DNA of 64,000 nucleotides. Source: Balamuthia mandrillaris. Its lineage: Eukaryota > Discosea > Longamoebia > Balamuthiidae. The notes below the pieces were generated by a model. It was given only the letters and a program-made list of their open reading frames with translations. It had not been told where the DNA came from and searched no databases. Position numbers and translations under genes: made by a program. Below are positions 22,636 through 35,070 of the stretch, piece after piece. The stretch spans positions 232,260 through 296,259 of the forward strand of contig JAVKOQ010000034.1 of the NCBI GenBank assembly GCA_031835245.1, given 5' to 3'. The stretch's first letter is position 1. Each line of letters begins with the position of its first letter.

Positions 22636-22647
22636 TTTTGTCGACAA
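22636..22647. promoter_or_regulatory. TTTTGTCGACAA palindromic element
   Basis: Contains the perfect 10-bp palindrome TTGTCGACAA, 152 bp upstream of the eIF2B-gamma start. The same core occurs upstream of several other genes in the window (see findings). Confidence 0.4.
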
Positions 22648-22717
22648 CGACGGTTCCTCTTTTTATTCTCTCTTTGTACATTGCAACAACACAAAAGAGG
22701 ACCTTTGGGGTGTGCAC

Positions 22718-25227
22718 TTACGAAGTGATCTCGCTTTCAGGGGGAATGATTTCATCCGCGGCACGAGTGGAGGCCTTGGACAATACCTTGAACTTCAGGT
22801 GCTCCTCCTCCTCCGGGTGCAGCTTGCTCTCCTCAGTCTGGTGCGGCAGCTCCTTCATGCTCACTTTGATGAGGGAGCCGTCCTTGACCTCTCCCTTGAG
22901 GATCAGCCTGGACAATGGGTTCAGCACCTGTCGCTGCACAAGCCGCTTCAGCGGGCGTGCGCCGTAGGTCGGGTTATATCCAACGTCCGCCAACCATGTC
23001 TTGGCTTCCTTGTCCATCTCCAACGTGACCCTGCGATCGGCCAACAAGTCGTTCACCTCCTTCAACTGCAGATCCACAATGGCGTCCAGGTTCTTCCTGC
23101 TGAGACGGTTGAAGAGAATGATCTCGTCAATACGATTGAGGAACTCGGGCGCCATGTTGGCCCGGACCACTCCCATGACTTCATCTCTTGCAGCCGAGCT
23201 GGGTACTCCCTCAGGCAGATCTGCGAGGTACTCGGCTCCCAGGTTGCTGGTCATGATGATAATGGTGTTGCGGAAGTCTACCTTGCGGCCCTGGCTGTCG
23301 GTGAGGTGGCCCTCGTCCAGCATTTGGAGCAGAAGGTTGTGCACGCTGCGGTGGGCCTTCTCGAACTCGTCAAAGAGGACCACTTGGTAGGGACGACGGC
23401 GGACGGCCTCGGTTAGTGTGCCTCCTTCTTCATAGCCCACGTAACCCTTTATTTGTCAAAGAATGAGAGGAAACAAAAGAAAGCCATTAAGAAAGCAAGA
23501 AAGCAAGAAGGCAAGAAAGTGGTAAATAAGAGGAAGCGAAAGACCAAGAGAAGAAACGTACAGGAGGAGCACCGATTAGGCGGCTGACAGAGAACTTTTC
23601 CATATACTCGCTCATATCGATTCTGACCATGGCCGTCTCACTGTCAAATAGAAATGCTGACAATTGTTTTGCTAGTTGTTGCAAACGAGCCCATCAGTAC
23701 CGAGCCTTTTCTTCAACAGAGAGCGCCAACAAATAAAAACAAAGCAAAGCAAAGAAAAAAGCTACGCACTAAGTTCTGTTTTGCCAACGCCAGTAGGTCC
23801 GAGGAATAAGAAGCTCCCCAGTGGTCTGTTGTGAGAATGCAATCCGGCACGAGAAATGCGAACGACATTACTAACTGCCTTGACGGCTTCCTCTTGGCCT
23901 ACCACGTGTTTGGACAACTCATTTTCCATTGTGAGCAGCTTATCTCGCTCTCCCACCAATAATTTCTGTGTTATGCCAAGTTTCAGAAGATAACCTTCTA
24001 ACAAGCAGGAACCTAAGGAGAGAGCAGGATCATACCTGAACAGGAATGCCAGTAGCGCGAGAAATGACACCAGCAATATCGTGCTCAGTCACAGCATCAC
24101 CCAACATACTCAATTTCATGTCTTCCTCTCTGTTTTTAAAAGTGGGTCAACATTGAAAGTTAAAATTGCAATAAATAAGAGCGAACGTACGCTGATGGAA
24201 TTTGCTTTTCCAAGTTGGGAATAACGCTGTAGGCCAGTTCACCGGCGCGAGCGAGGTCGCCTCGTCTCTCGCACCGGACTAACTCGGCTTTAGCTTCCTT
24301 CAGTTGCTCTTTTGCTCGTTTGATCTTGTTGACTTTTTCTCTGTTGATATATTATTAAAAGTTTTTTAGAAGCGTGGGCAAAAAATGAGAACAAGAATGA
24401 TGAGAGACTTACCGTTCTTGTTGCCATTGATGGTTCAATTCATCCACTTTGGATTGAGCAGCAGCTATTTCTTTTTCTACATTTTCTCGCCTCTCTCGTG
24501 ATGCTTCATCACTTTCCTATTGCAATCCAGAAATGAGTGGGCCACTCTTACAGAAAAGAGGAAAATGAAGATCAGGGAAGAGCGGGAGAGGAAACCTTGC
24601 GGAGAGCTGATAATTCGATCTTCAATCGAATGATTTCTCTTTCCAGATTCTCGATCGCTTCTGGCTTGCTCTCCTGTTGCAAGCGAAGGCGGGCAGCAGC
24701 TTCATCAATAAGATCTATGGCCTTATCAGGCAGAAAACGATCGCTTATGAATCTGTGCGAGTTAACTGCTGCTGACACGATGGCACTGTCCGCAATACGA
24801 ACACCATGATGCACTTCATAACGTGGTTTCACTAAAATCGTTTTGTGTGGGTGAAGCGAACGATGAAAGAAGAAAGAGGAGAGGAACAGTTAATAGTAAG
24901 TTTGGTAGAGTTTAAAAGCGAAAAATAACATACATCCTCGAAGGATAGCAATTGTGTCCTCCACAGAAGGTTCTGGAACGAAAACAGACTGGAAACGGCG
25001 AGCCAAGGCAGGGTCCTTCTCAATATATTTTCTGTACTCATCCAAGGTGGTAGCACCTACGCTGTAAATTGCAGAACGAAAAGTGAGTTTATAGTGAGAC
25101 ATATTTTCCCAAAGCATGCTGGAATATCATACCAATGCAACTCCCCTCTCGCTAATGCTGGCTTTAACATGTTTGAAGCATCAATAGAACCTTCTGCAGC
25201 CTGTAATACCAAACAACGCAGTTAGAG

Positions 25228-25268
<41 letters not shown>

Positions 25269-26204
25269 TGAGAGGAGAACGTACGCCTGCTCCAACAAGG
25301 GTATGCATTTCATCAATAAAGAGAATGATTCCTCCTTTGCTTGCCTCCACGTCTCTCAACACAGACTTGAGCCTTTCCTCAAACTCCCCTCTGTACTTGG
25401 CGCCAGCCACGAGGGCGCCCATGTCAAGCGCTATAACGCGTTTGTTCTTCAAACTTTCTGGAACGTCGCCGTTGATAATCCTCATGGCCAAGCCTTCCAC
25501 GATGGCCGTTTTGCCGACACCGGGTTCTCCGATGAGCACTGGATTGTTCTTTGTTCTTCTGGACAACACTATAAGAGGAATAAGATACAGCATTAGAGAA
25601 GAGAAAGAGATGGGAGAGAAGGAGAGAAATGAGAGAAGAGAGATAAGAGAAGTAAGAGGCACAGAAGAGAAGTGAGATATACGCAGAGAAGAGAAAAGCG
25701 AAACGAGAGGAGAGAACAAGAAGACGAGGGAAGAGAACACAGAAAGTAGGTACCTTGCATGGTTCTTCGTATCTCGTCATCACGGCCAATGACTTCGTCC
25801 AGTTTGTTCTCACGCGCCATTTGCGTGAGGTCCTTGCTGTACTTCTTGATGGATTCGCCCACGGGAGTGGCCTCAGGGGCTATCCACGGCTCCTGCCTCC
25901 GCCCATTCGCGTAGAAGCGCTTTTGATGCGTCAAAGCGTGGGAAGGCATGGAAAAGGAGGTGCATGGAAGAAGAAAGGCCGAGCGAGGGAGCGAAGAGGT
26001 GGAGAGCGGTCGTCCCCATCGTTTGTTGCTGCTGCTGCCAAGGAGTGAGCGAGGGCGGGAAGACAGGAATCTCTTGGCAACGAAGGAAGGAGAGGGTGAA
26101 AGAGCGCTTCCCTGATCGGAGGAGTTGGGCAGGAAGAAAGGTCGGCGAAGCGAACTTGCTAAAGGCGCCCTTGGCGAGCTTACCGCTACAAGTTGGTTTC
26201 TCAT
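22718..26204 (-). CDS. HSP78: Mitochondrial ClpB/Hsp78 disaggregase lacking the N domain
   Basis: About 11 exons, ~800 residues. Start at 26204; the first ~100 residues are Arg/Ser-rich ([27 protein letters not shown]), a mitochondrial presequence. The usual Clp N-terminal repeat domain is absent and the protein goes straight to [22 protein letters not shown]1 has Walker [10 protein letters not shown], Walker [12 protein letters not shown] and [16 protein letters not shown]. The coiled-coil M domain ([35 protein letters not shown]) marks it as a ClpB/Hsp104 disaggregase rather than ClpA/C. NBD2 has [29 protein letters not shown] and sensor-2 [13 protein letters not shown]. It reactivates aggregated proteins with Hsp70 in the matrix. 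The domain layout equals yeast Hsp78. Confidence 0.95.
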
Positions 26205-26758
26205 CTATAAAAATTCGAAAGACTCACAATAAATTTGATTAGATCTGGACACAATCTCTTTCCTGTATGGCACGTGTTTTGTTTGTTTGTTCTGCCACCA
26301 AAGTAAACTACGTGTTGCTTCTTCCAGGAAAAGAGTCTTGGGTCTCTTCGACGGAGAGCTTCCTCTTCTTCCTCTTCTTGTAGATGACGCTTTCGTTCTT
26401 CTCGCTTTCCCACATTTCTATTGAATTTCGCGCTGTTTTCATCACACGTCTTAAGAACTGCTCCTCAAACGTGCTCCTTTGCTGGAGGGGTCTTCGGAGA
26501 GGACTTGGAGAAAAGAGAGGCAGAGAGTGAAAGAGAAGAGAAAGGAACTAACAAGAAAGTTTTGTTGGTTTGTTTGATTATGGAGTGTAACAGGCGAGGT
26601 TTTTTTTCCTCCTTTTTCCATCCAAACAATGAAAAAAAAAAGGCTTGAACGTTTTTTTTCTATGTTGAAGAGAGAGATGCTCCACCTCGGCAAGAGATCC
26701 CCTCCTCTCCCCTCCCCTCCCAGGGTAACTTTTGGGGAGGGGGAAACAATTGAGTAGT
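26205..26758. other. Intergenic region, Hsp78 upstream; possible tiny ORF
   Basis: 554 bp between the Hsp78 start and the RBX1 stop. On the minus strand a 44-codon frame at 26308-26442 (MKTARNSIEMWESEKNESV, then a KKRKKRKL basic stretch) stays open upstream to a possible AG acceptor near 26498. I could not connect it to a gene. The rest is low-complexity T- and GGGGA-rich sequence. Confidence 0.3.
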
Positions 26759-27204
<446 letters not shown>

Positions 27205-27470
27205 TTTGTGTGGTGTCTGTGTGTGTGTTTAATCGCGCGCTACTACCTCGAAACAGAGACAGAGAGAGAGTAGAGAAAAAAAAAAGTGCCTCTCTTCTTT
27301 TTTGCTGTTTCTTTCACTTTTTTTTTTTCTATTTCTTTTGTCATATTTTTTTTTTTCAGTGCAGCAAGCCTTCGCAGAAGTTTTATGGGGCCGAGAGTGT
27401 CCAACAGCGGAAGCTGCGTGGCCCCTGCAAGAAAGGGTGGACAGTTGGGGTTGCAGGCAATTTAGATGAA

Positions 27471-27480
27471 TTTTGTCGAC
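27471..27480. promoter_or_regulatory. TTTTGTCGAC element upstream of PP6 regulatory subunit
   Basis: Located 109 bp before the ATG of the SAPS gene; shares TTTTGTCGACA with the element at 22636. Confidence 0.35.
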
Positions 27481-27588
27481 ATTCCGAGGAGGCATTCGGA
27501 TCCATGTTAGGCAAAAATATTCGATAAAAAGGAATAAAATAATAAAAGGAAGAAAGAAAAAAAAAGTTTTGAGAGAAAGGCAACAACG

Positions 27589-30500
27589 ATGGAAGGAGGA
27601 GGCGGAAACCCGATGCTCGGTGGTGTGCCACCATCGTATATCACGCCCAGCGGCTACAAGTTTGTCTCTGGCCCTGGCACTCCTGGCGAATTGGTGGAAG
27701 CGTTCATCAGCAGCTTTGACGACGGTAACATATTTTTTTTTAAAAAAAAATCTTCGTTTCGTATCTGTTTTTTTTTGCTCCGCCAAAGCGATTAACTTCA
27801 TTTGCTTTCGTTACCCATAAAATAACGGGACACAGAGAACTCAGTGACGTACACGCTTTCTTCCACAAGTCTTGCCACGCTCACCTACCAAGAGTTCTGT
27901 GATCGGGTTCACGCAGAGGACGTTGTGTGGGAGTGCAAAGTTGGCAACAAGAAACTGCTCAACTTGTAAGTCTCTCCAGAAGCTTTTTTTTTTCTAGTTT
28001 CTTACCCTACAACAAAAACCGTCAAAAAAAGTTTGAACCAAGGACGAAACATTGCAGAGTTGTTGAAGGAGGCCGCCAACAATGGAGAGTGGTTCACCAG
28101 GGAGCACACCATGCGGCTGGCTGCGCTCAGAGAGAAGAAGCCTGGTACCAAGTCTCAAGAGGAACGTGCAGAGGAGAAAAAGCTTAACAGGACGTGCGTT
28201 ACATTACACCAACTTCTCTTGTTCTTGTTCTTGTTCTTGTTCTTGTTCTTGTTCTTGTTCTTCTTCTTCTTCTTCTTGTTCTTCTTCTTCTTCTTCTTCT
28301 TCTTCTTCTTCTTCTTGTTCTTCTTCTTCTTCTTCTTCTTCTTCTTCTTCTTCTTCTTCTTCTTCTTCCCCCTCCCTCCCCCTCATCATTTCTGTTCCTG
28401 ATTCTGTGATTATTATGCAGTTATACCAGCCAACAACTACTCGAACTGGAAGCCACTGTATCTGGTGTTTTCAACAAACAAAACTTTCAACGCATCCTCC
28501 GTTGGCTGTTCTCGTTCTTCCAACCCAGTAACGGTGACTCCTATACTCCACCAAGCCCTCAGATTGCTATTCTCCTCCAAATCTTTCTGTACCGGCCTCA
28601 AAGCAGGGAGGAGGTCATATCTCTCCTCGCTCCTCCGTCCGAGGCCGAGAAAGAGAAAGAGAGCTCTCCCGCGTCCAGCAACTCGCCATCTCCAAAACGC
28701 ACTTCTTCACCATCATCGTCGACAGGACCTGTTTTGACACCATCACAGTTTACCAAAACCTTTCTAGAGCACATGGACATTACTGCTGTTTCTGACACTG
28801 TGCGTACGTTCATGTGTGCAATGTGCCCATTGCTTCCGGAACCCACTCAGTATGGCCTTATTCCCATGTTTAGCTCTTTTATTTTGGACTCTGACGTTCA
28901 AATGTGTCTTCGGTTCAACAAGGTATCTTTGCTCTTCTCTCTCTCTCTCTCTCTCTCTCACTCCCTCACTCCTTCCTCCCTCTTCTCTATTGTCTTCATC
29001 ATTCTTATACCATGGTTGTAAACCAAAAAAAGTATTTGGATGAAGCAAAATTCTTTGAGTTGGCAATGAAGACGTTTTTGGGGTTGGAAGGAAGCCTACT
29101 GCCTCCCAAAGAAACACCTCCCATCGTCAAAGAACGTTTAGGTGTGCTCATAGCGGACATTCTCGAACTGGCATCCCGCAACGTGGCCGCCAACCAACCG
29201 ACCCTCCTTCTGCTTCAAAACCAGCTTTGGAAAGAGGACGCTATGAAATCCTACATACCCGCTCTGTTCAACGCTGAGGAGGACGTCATTCTCAAAGAGA
29301 GTCTTACCATCTTAGCTGAGATCCTGAAGCATGATTGGGGAGTGCAGGTGGTGCATCTCACCAACCTTAAGCGCGAGGAAGAGCTAAAACAGCAGCAGAA
29401 AGAAGGAAAGTCTTCTTCTCTGACTAACGAGGAGGAGGCTATCAAGCAATCTTCTGCACGTATTGCCTCTTACATGGCTATATCACCGGCTTTGTTGGAG
29501 CTCATCCGCCAGAACTTTCCTGTGTTATCTAAGAAACTTGAGGCGAAAGTCGCCGAGGCACGAGGAGCCAAGCAAGGAAGTCGAGTTGCATTTGGCTCAT
29601 TGGGGCTGCGCATACTCGATTTTGTGGGCCGCACCCTTGCTCATTTCTTATCCAACTTTATAGATTCAGAGGTGGCTACTCGCTTCTTTAAGACTCTCGA
29701 CAGCATTGATTTTTGGAATGTGTTGTTGGTAATTGCTCTTCTCTCTCTCTCTCTCTCTCCACATGAAACGCTGTTAATATTAACAGTGCTTATTCAGGAT
29801 TTGTTTTTTACTTACACTTGGAACAACTTTTTACACACAATGATTGTACGAGTCATACGACTAGTATTCTTCCATCAAACCAGAATTGAATTGAAGTGCC
29901 AGGTATAATTATTCTTAGCAGTTTACCACTTTTACAATTGCTGAGTTTGGTTTGCTTCTCTGTCTGGCAGATTCTGGAAAAAGGAAAGCTCCTTGAAAGA
30001 ATTGTTCAAGCAGTGAAGGAAGATGCTGAGGAAAGTGCGAAATCAAAGGGTTGTAGGCGAGGCTACATGGGCGCCATCACTGATATCTCCACAATAGTTA
30101 CACAGGTCGCAAACCAACAGCAAGAAGTCAAGATGATAACAAAAGGTTCAGTGTTTTGATTTCTTCTCTCATTCGAGACAAACTTATGACTGATCTGCTT
30201 TACTGCTCTCCCAATTTGCAGCCAATGAAGAATGGGTCAAGTATGTCTGCACTACATATGCAGAAACAAAGGCCAAGCAGGACTCAAAGGAGGCTGCTAG
30301 TGCAGTCTCAGTCGGAGGTGGCGGTACTAATGCTACGTCACGTGGCAGAGGGAGGGGCATTCGTGGACGTGGCAGAGGAGGGGAGAGAGGCAGAGGAAGA
30401 GGTTTCCGAGGAGGCAGAGGGATGCGGGCAAGAGGCAGAGGACGCGGCACAGGAGCAGGAGGTCCTCCTGCTCCTCAGCAAGAAGAGAATAAAGCGGAAG

Positions 30501-30679
30501 GAGAGGCAGCTGAAGTTGAAGACAAGGAGGAGAATGTGGAGGCATCCGACGAAGAAGGCAACGAAGAGCAACAAACGGAAGAGGAAGGTGCAGCCGATGG
30601 AGTAGAGGAAGAGGAGAACAACGAAGAGAACGCCACACGGGAGACTGAGGAGGCTCCTGACGCCACTAAAGCGAATTAA
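27589..30679 (+). CDS. PP6 regulatory subunit (SAPS domain) with RGG-box tail
   Basis: About 8 exons, ~750 residues. The SAPS-domain landmarks are TYQEFCDRVHAEDVVWECK and NKKLLNFLNQGRNIAELLK at the N-terminus, NVLLDLFFTYTWNNFLHTMI in the middle and GYMGAITDISTIVTQVANQQ near the end of the domain. These match Sit4-associated proteins and vertebrate PP6R1-3, which bind the PP6/Sit4 catalytic subunit and act in G1 and DNA-damage control. The C-terminal ~150 residues are different: an Arg-Gly-rich block (RGRGRGIRGRGRGGERGRGR) followed by a Glu-rich acidic tail ending in DATKAN. Such an RGG block suggests RNA binding and arginine methylation, by inference. Introns carry CTT and CT repeats in the sense strand. 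Confidence 0.85.
28213..28367. repeat. CTTGTT/(CTT)n microsatellite in SAPS intron
   Basis: CTTGTT units grade into pure CTT, all within one intron, pyrimidine in the sense strand, close to the acceptor near 28419. Confidence 0.9.
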
Positions 30680-30942
30680 ATGAGAGATGGCCATGGAAGG
30701 GCTTTTTGGGGGATCTCGTGAAAGCAACCTTTGGCATTGTCTGTTTGAAGGTGGGCTTCAATCACTCGCTTTTCCAGGTTGGATGTGCACCTCGCTGCGT
30801 TGCGAGCTTACAACATCGATCAAAAAGTAAAGGGAGAGAAATGGCAGAAAAAAAAAAGCATTAACAAATGGGTGGTACAAAGTCAGTAAAGTCTGGTATT
30901 TGAAAACTTTTGAGTGCACAAGAAGACACGCAATGTTTGGTT

Positions 30943-32612
30943 TCAGTTGGCCTTCTCAAAGACCATAATATTCTGTTTAGCCAAAAGGGTGCGAATGAGT
31001 CTCGCTTTGGTGGGATTCTCGAGGAGGTAACTCTCAAAGGCTTGGCGATGATGGGAAAGCGCTCTCAGGTGTGCGGTGCTGTCCCGCGTAAAGTCCATGT
31101 TGAGAAGGTCCACAAAGAGGGCCTCCCATAATTCCTGCTGCCAGTATCTCTTGAAAGGCTGCTTGGGTCTCCAGATGGTCCTTCCTTTGGACTGACCAGG
31201 ACCAGCGTTGCTGTTGGTGCTGGTTAAAAGGGAAAGGCCTCTCTTACCGCTGCCAAAGCTCCTTCGGCCGGTACCTTCCTTCTCCTGCATAACCTCCATA
31301 TAGCTGCCATGCAACAGGCAGTGAATGATGCCCAACAGACCAAAGAGGTCGACCTGGTAGGTCCATGGCTTGCCCTCCCGCATCTCCAAGCACTTGAACT
31401 CTTCGACGTGGTCTCCCGTGAACCGTGTGCCAGCAGGATAGAGGGTGGTGTCAATGCTCCTGCCAAAGTCGATGAGAACGAGGCCCTTGTCGTCCCAGCC
31501 TCCGTTCATGGGGGAGGTCTGGGCCTTGGCGCTACCCCAGTGCCGCAGCTTGACGCCCTCTCTATCAAGGTTCTTCACCAAAAAGTTGTCGGGCTTGAGA
31601 TCGCCGTGGATGATTCCGCCATTGTGAAGCTGCTCCACAATCTTCAGCATCTCTATCGTATAGTACATTACCAATGTCTCGTCCATGCGCTTGCCCGCTT
31701 TCATGTACACGTTGAGCACGTCCTGGAGAGAACCTTGGTCATGATAGTCCATCAAGATCATGCTCTTGTCTGAGTAGACGTGGATGGAGTGAAAAGTGAT
31801 AAAGTTGTGGTGCTGTTGAGAGACAGCAAGTGAGAAAACAAACAACTAACAACGATGAAGAACTGAAATAGAGCAGTGGATGGTACCATGTTTTCGGGCA
31901 ATCGCTTCTTGATTTGTTGATAAATGTACCATTCCCACTCGCAGGCAGGCTCCTGCACTTTCAACGCATAAGAAAACTCCTCCGGGTTGAGATGGGGCAA
32001 TCCCTCTAACACAGCCACAGTGTGCACGCTCGCAAACGCTCCATCGCCAATCCTCTTGTCGACCTCCAGCTCCACAGCCTCCAGCGTTAGAGTGGGATCA
32101 CCCCCCATACTAACTCTCCGCCCCTTCTTTTCCTGGAGGATGCGCCTGCCTGGTGCCACTGCTCCTCTGCAGTCAAAGAAGAACCGATCTGCTCGCAGCG
32201 CTTGCCCTTCCTTGCTTGCAAAGATGGCAGCAAGTTGTTTCTCCAATTGAGCTGGGTGGAAGGGATCTACGAGTTGGCCTGCATTCCGTTCTTCGTCCTC
32301 TGCTCCTTCCTCTTCCTGCTCCTCCTCAACAACATCGTTTTCGTCAAACTCGTCCAACATCCTGAGGCCATCATCGCTCTGTTTGCCTGGTCTCGAATCA
32401 TAGGTGGCTTGTTTGCCGATACCAAAGAATGTGGTGTCGTTATTGCTTTCAGCAGCGGAAGCCATGCCTTGGTAGTTTTCTTGCTCATCTCTGAATGCGT
32501 CCATGTTGAGCCTTTGTGGCCGAATGGGTGTGGAGGGACCAGTCAAATCTGGATCCACGAATATCTGGAATGATAATGGCTCCGGTCCACTGCACAAGCA
32601 TGCGTTAGCATT

Positions 32613-32659
<47 letters not shown>

Positions 32660-33829
32660 AAAGTACGTTGCTCTCAGCTGTTCGATTTCCAAAAGGGTGG
32701 TACCATCCTCATTCAAAGGCTCATCCCAATCTAGCTTTGCATCTTGCTTCCGTCGTACGGTTTGCTGCATTGATGATTGGCGACGTCGCTCTGTTGATTG
32801 ATGTGTTGGACGACCAGCAGCGGCTGGCTCGGATGCACCAGTACCAGGAGATGCAAAGAAAGACATGACGTCGGCGGCCATGGACTTGGAGTTGATAGTC
32901 ATGGTAGGAGTTGGTGCGTTCCGTCGTCCCGCAGTGCTGCCAAGGGCCTTTCCGGTCAAGTCATCCTCTCCAAATAACGGCATTACTTGTTCGAGCGCCT
33001 TCTTTGTGTGGAAGGTCATGGTTGGTGTGCGTCCTCCGATAGGCCCAGTTCTCGTGAGTTCATCCTCGTCAGCACCCCCATCATCCTCCTCTTGCTCCAC
33101 AGCGCGTTCCTCCTCCTTCCACATGTAATCAGCAGAGGAAGACCGAAGGACACCTTTGCTCTTCACGTTGCTGCTTGCTTGCCTCGTTGACGTGGAAGGG
33201 TTAGAGTTCTCTTTGTCTTCTGCCGTATTCTCCATCCGAGGCTTTTTGTTGGCATTGGCGATGGAGGTGGAGATCTTCCGTTCTTGAAGGACTCGTCCTC
33301 CCCTGGCGGGCGTCTTATGAGAGGCTAGTGCCCTCTTCCTCGAAGCGGAAGATGCGTTCTTTGCTTCCTGCTGATCGGCAGCGGCCGCTAGCTCCGCTCT
33401 TCTCTTTTGTTCCTGCAATTCTCTGAATTCTCGTTCTTGTTGCTCCCTCAGCCGCTCTAACTGCTTCCTTTCCTCTTGGATCAAACGAAGCTCTTCCTTC
33501 TCCTTGGCTCTCCGTTGATTCTCCATCAGCATCAGTTTCTGTTTCTCCGCCTCCAACAGCTGACTCCGTTCCATGATCCGCCGCTTCTCCTCCTCGAGCT
33601 TTTCTCTGTCCCGCTGCATCACTTCTTCCGTCTTTCGGGCAATCAGTTGCTCCTCCAACCTGTTGGCGTGCAGTCGCGTGTCCACAAAGCCCGTGCGAGC
33701 CGCTCTGATCTCCTCAAAGCAAAACTCGGCATCGCCGCTCCAAAGGAGCTTGGGGTCGTAGCCGCGTCTATAGGAGGGCGCGCCCCCTTCTCCAGGCACC
33801 ACTCGTTTCAACCGATGTGGATCCCACAT
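30943..33829 (-). CDS. BUB1/Mad3-family checkpoint kinase lacking the TPR domain
   Basis: Three exons, ~910 residues, start at 33829 (MWDPHRLKRVVPGEGG). The protein begins at the segment that in BUB1/BubR1 follows the TPR domain: GDAEFCFEEIRAARTGF. A 100-residue coiled coil (RQELEEEKRRIMERSQLLEA-like) follows, then a KEN box (DKENSNPSTS). Repeated TPTMTFHTK / TPTMTINSK units come next. The C-terminal kinase is BUB1-like: GDGAFASVHTV, ALKVQEPACEWEWYI, GGIIHGDLKPDNFLV, GLVLIDFGRSIDTTLYPAGT and KPWTYQVDLFGLLGIIHCL. Lys, catalytic Asp and DFG are all kept, so it should be active. The family phosphorylates H2A and builds the spindle checkpoint. No TPR exon is seen in the 490 bp before the next gene. 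The start may be truncated if a distant exon exists. Confidence 0.88.
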
Positions 33830-34320
33830 TATGTTCACCCTTTGATTTAAAATAAACAAGAAAAAGAACGCTTTCAACCTTCAAAAAAAAAAAAAAATGC
33901 TGATGGAGCCCACTTCCACCAACTTTTTTTGTTTGGTTTTGTTTTCTTTCAAAAACAAACAAGCCAATCCTCCTTCCAGCCAAAGGAGATCTCCTCTCTG
34001 TGTTGCCCTTCGCTGCGGACCACGCTCTGCAATGAAAGCTATTGATTTTAATGTTATTTTTTTTTTGTTTGCCGCTGCCGCTTGTTCGTTACAAAAAATT
34101 TTCCACCTTTCCAGCCCGCGTTTTTTGTTTTGGCGGGAAACTCTATTTTGGTAAAAAAAAGAAAAATTTGTTCTTTTTTCTTGGAAATTTTATTTTGAGT
34201 AGCTAGCTGCAACCACCAACCTATTATCGTAAATTTACAAATTAGACAGCAGCTGCTGTTTTTGTGTGGGGTAAAAAGCAAGAGAGAAGAAGGCAGCCGA
34301 AGGTCCAGCGAAGGGCCTTG
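33830..34320. other. Intergenic region between SKP1 and BUB1-like gene
   Basis: 491 bp, AT-rich with poly-A/poly-T tracts. Both flanking genes are on the minus strand, so this holds the BUB1-like promoter and the SKP1 3' end. I looked for a TPR-encoding exon or the missing SKP1 C-terminus and found neither. Confidence 0.5.
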
Positions 34321-35070
34321 TCAGCTTGGCATACGGAAGGTCGCTTCTATTTGGGCTGGTGTTTTTCCTGCAGAAGAGGGAAAAGCCACAATGAGAGAGA
34401 GAGAGAGAGAGAGAGAGATGAGAGGGAACAAGAAAAGAGAGAAGAACAAGAGAAACGAGAGGAAAGACAGAAAACCTATGATCATTTTGGCAACAACTTT
34501 GCAACCAAGGTCCAATAAGGGCTTTATGTCAAGAAAGTTTGCAGCCTAGAACAAAAAAAAAAAAAAAAACGGTAAGCGAAAACGCAGAAAGTAGACAACA
34601 AAAAAATGACTCTCACACAATACAAAAAACAGGTGAAGGAAAGAAAACGGACCAGAATAATGTCAAAGAGAAGCCCAATTTCCACTTCGATAAACTCTGC
34701 GTCCCACTCGTCCGCAATGTCAATGGAGTAGTCGTCCTCAGCCCGGTCCGCCACCGGGTGCAGGTAATGGTAGTTGCAATAGTCTATGACCTTCTCCAGC
34801 ACCGGCGCTGACACGTTTGGCAGGGGAATGGGCGCGTCCAAAGCGTCCATGCTCTTTGAAAGATCTGCGTCACAGGTTTTTTTTTGGGGTAGAAGCGTAA
34901 GAAACGAAAACCTGCTTCTCTTAAAAAAACGATAAAGTAAGGCTCGCACCTCCCAACATGTGCCGGATGGTAACGGACAGCGCGATGGCCTCTCTGTCCA
35001 CGCGAAACTCTTGCCCATCCGCGCTTTCCAACGTGACTTCCCCAGTGCCCACAGAAGTTGAACTCGCCAT
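34321..35070 (-). CDS. SKP1: SKP1-like SCF adaptor with shortened C-terminus
   Basis: Four exons. The BTB/POZ fold is clear: VTLESADGQEFRVDREAIAL and SVTIRHMLG in exon 1 (from 35070), then DLSKSMDALDAPIPLPNVSA, VLEKVIDYCNYHYLHP and WDAEFIEVEIGLLFDIILAA. The conserved NFLDIKPLLDLGCKVVAKMI follows, then GKTPAQIEATFRMPS and TGA. In other SKP1 proteins the segment after 'GKTPEEIR-TFNI' continues for ~20 residues (ending WAFE) and helps grip the F-box. Here the frame stops at once and no alternative exon was found downstream. SKP1 links F-box proteins to CUL1-RBX1. Either this is a short paralogue with altered F-box binding or the last intron is mis-joined. Confidence 0.88.
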
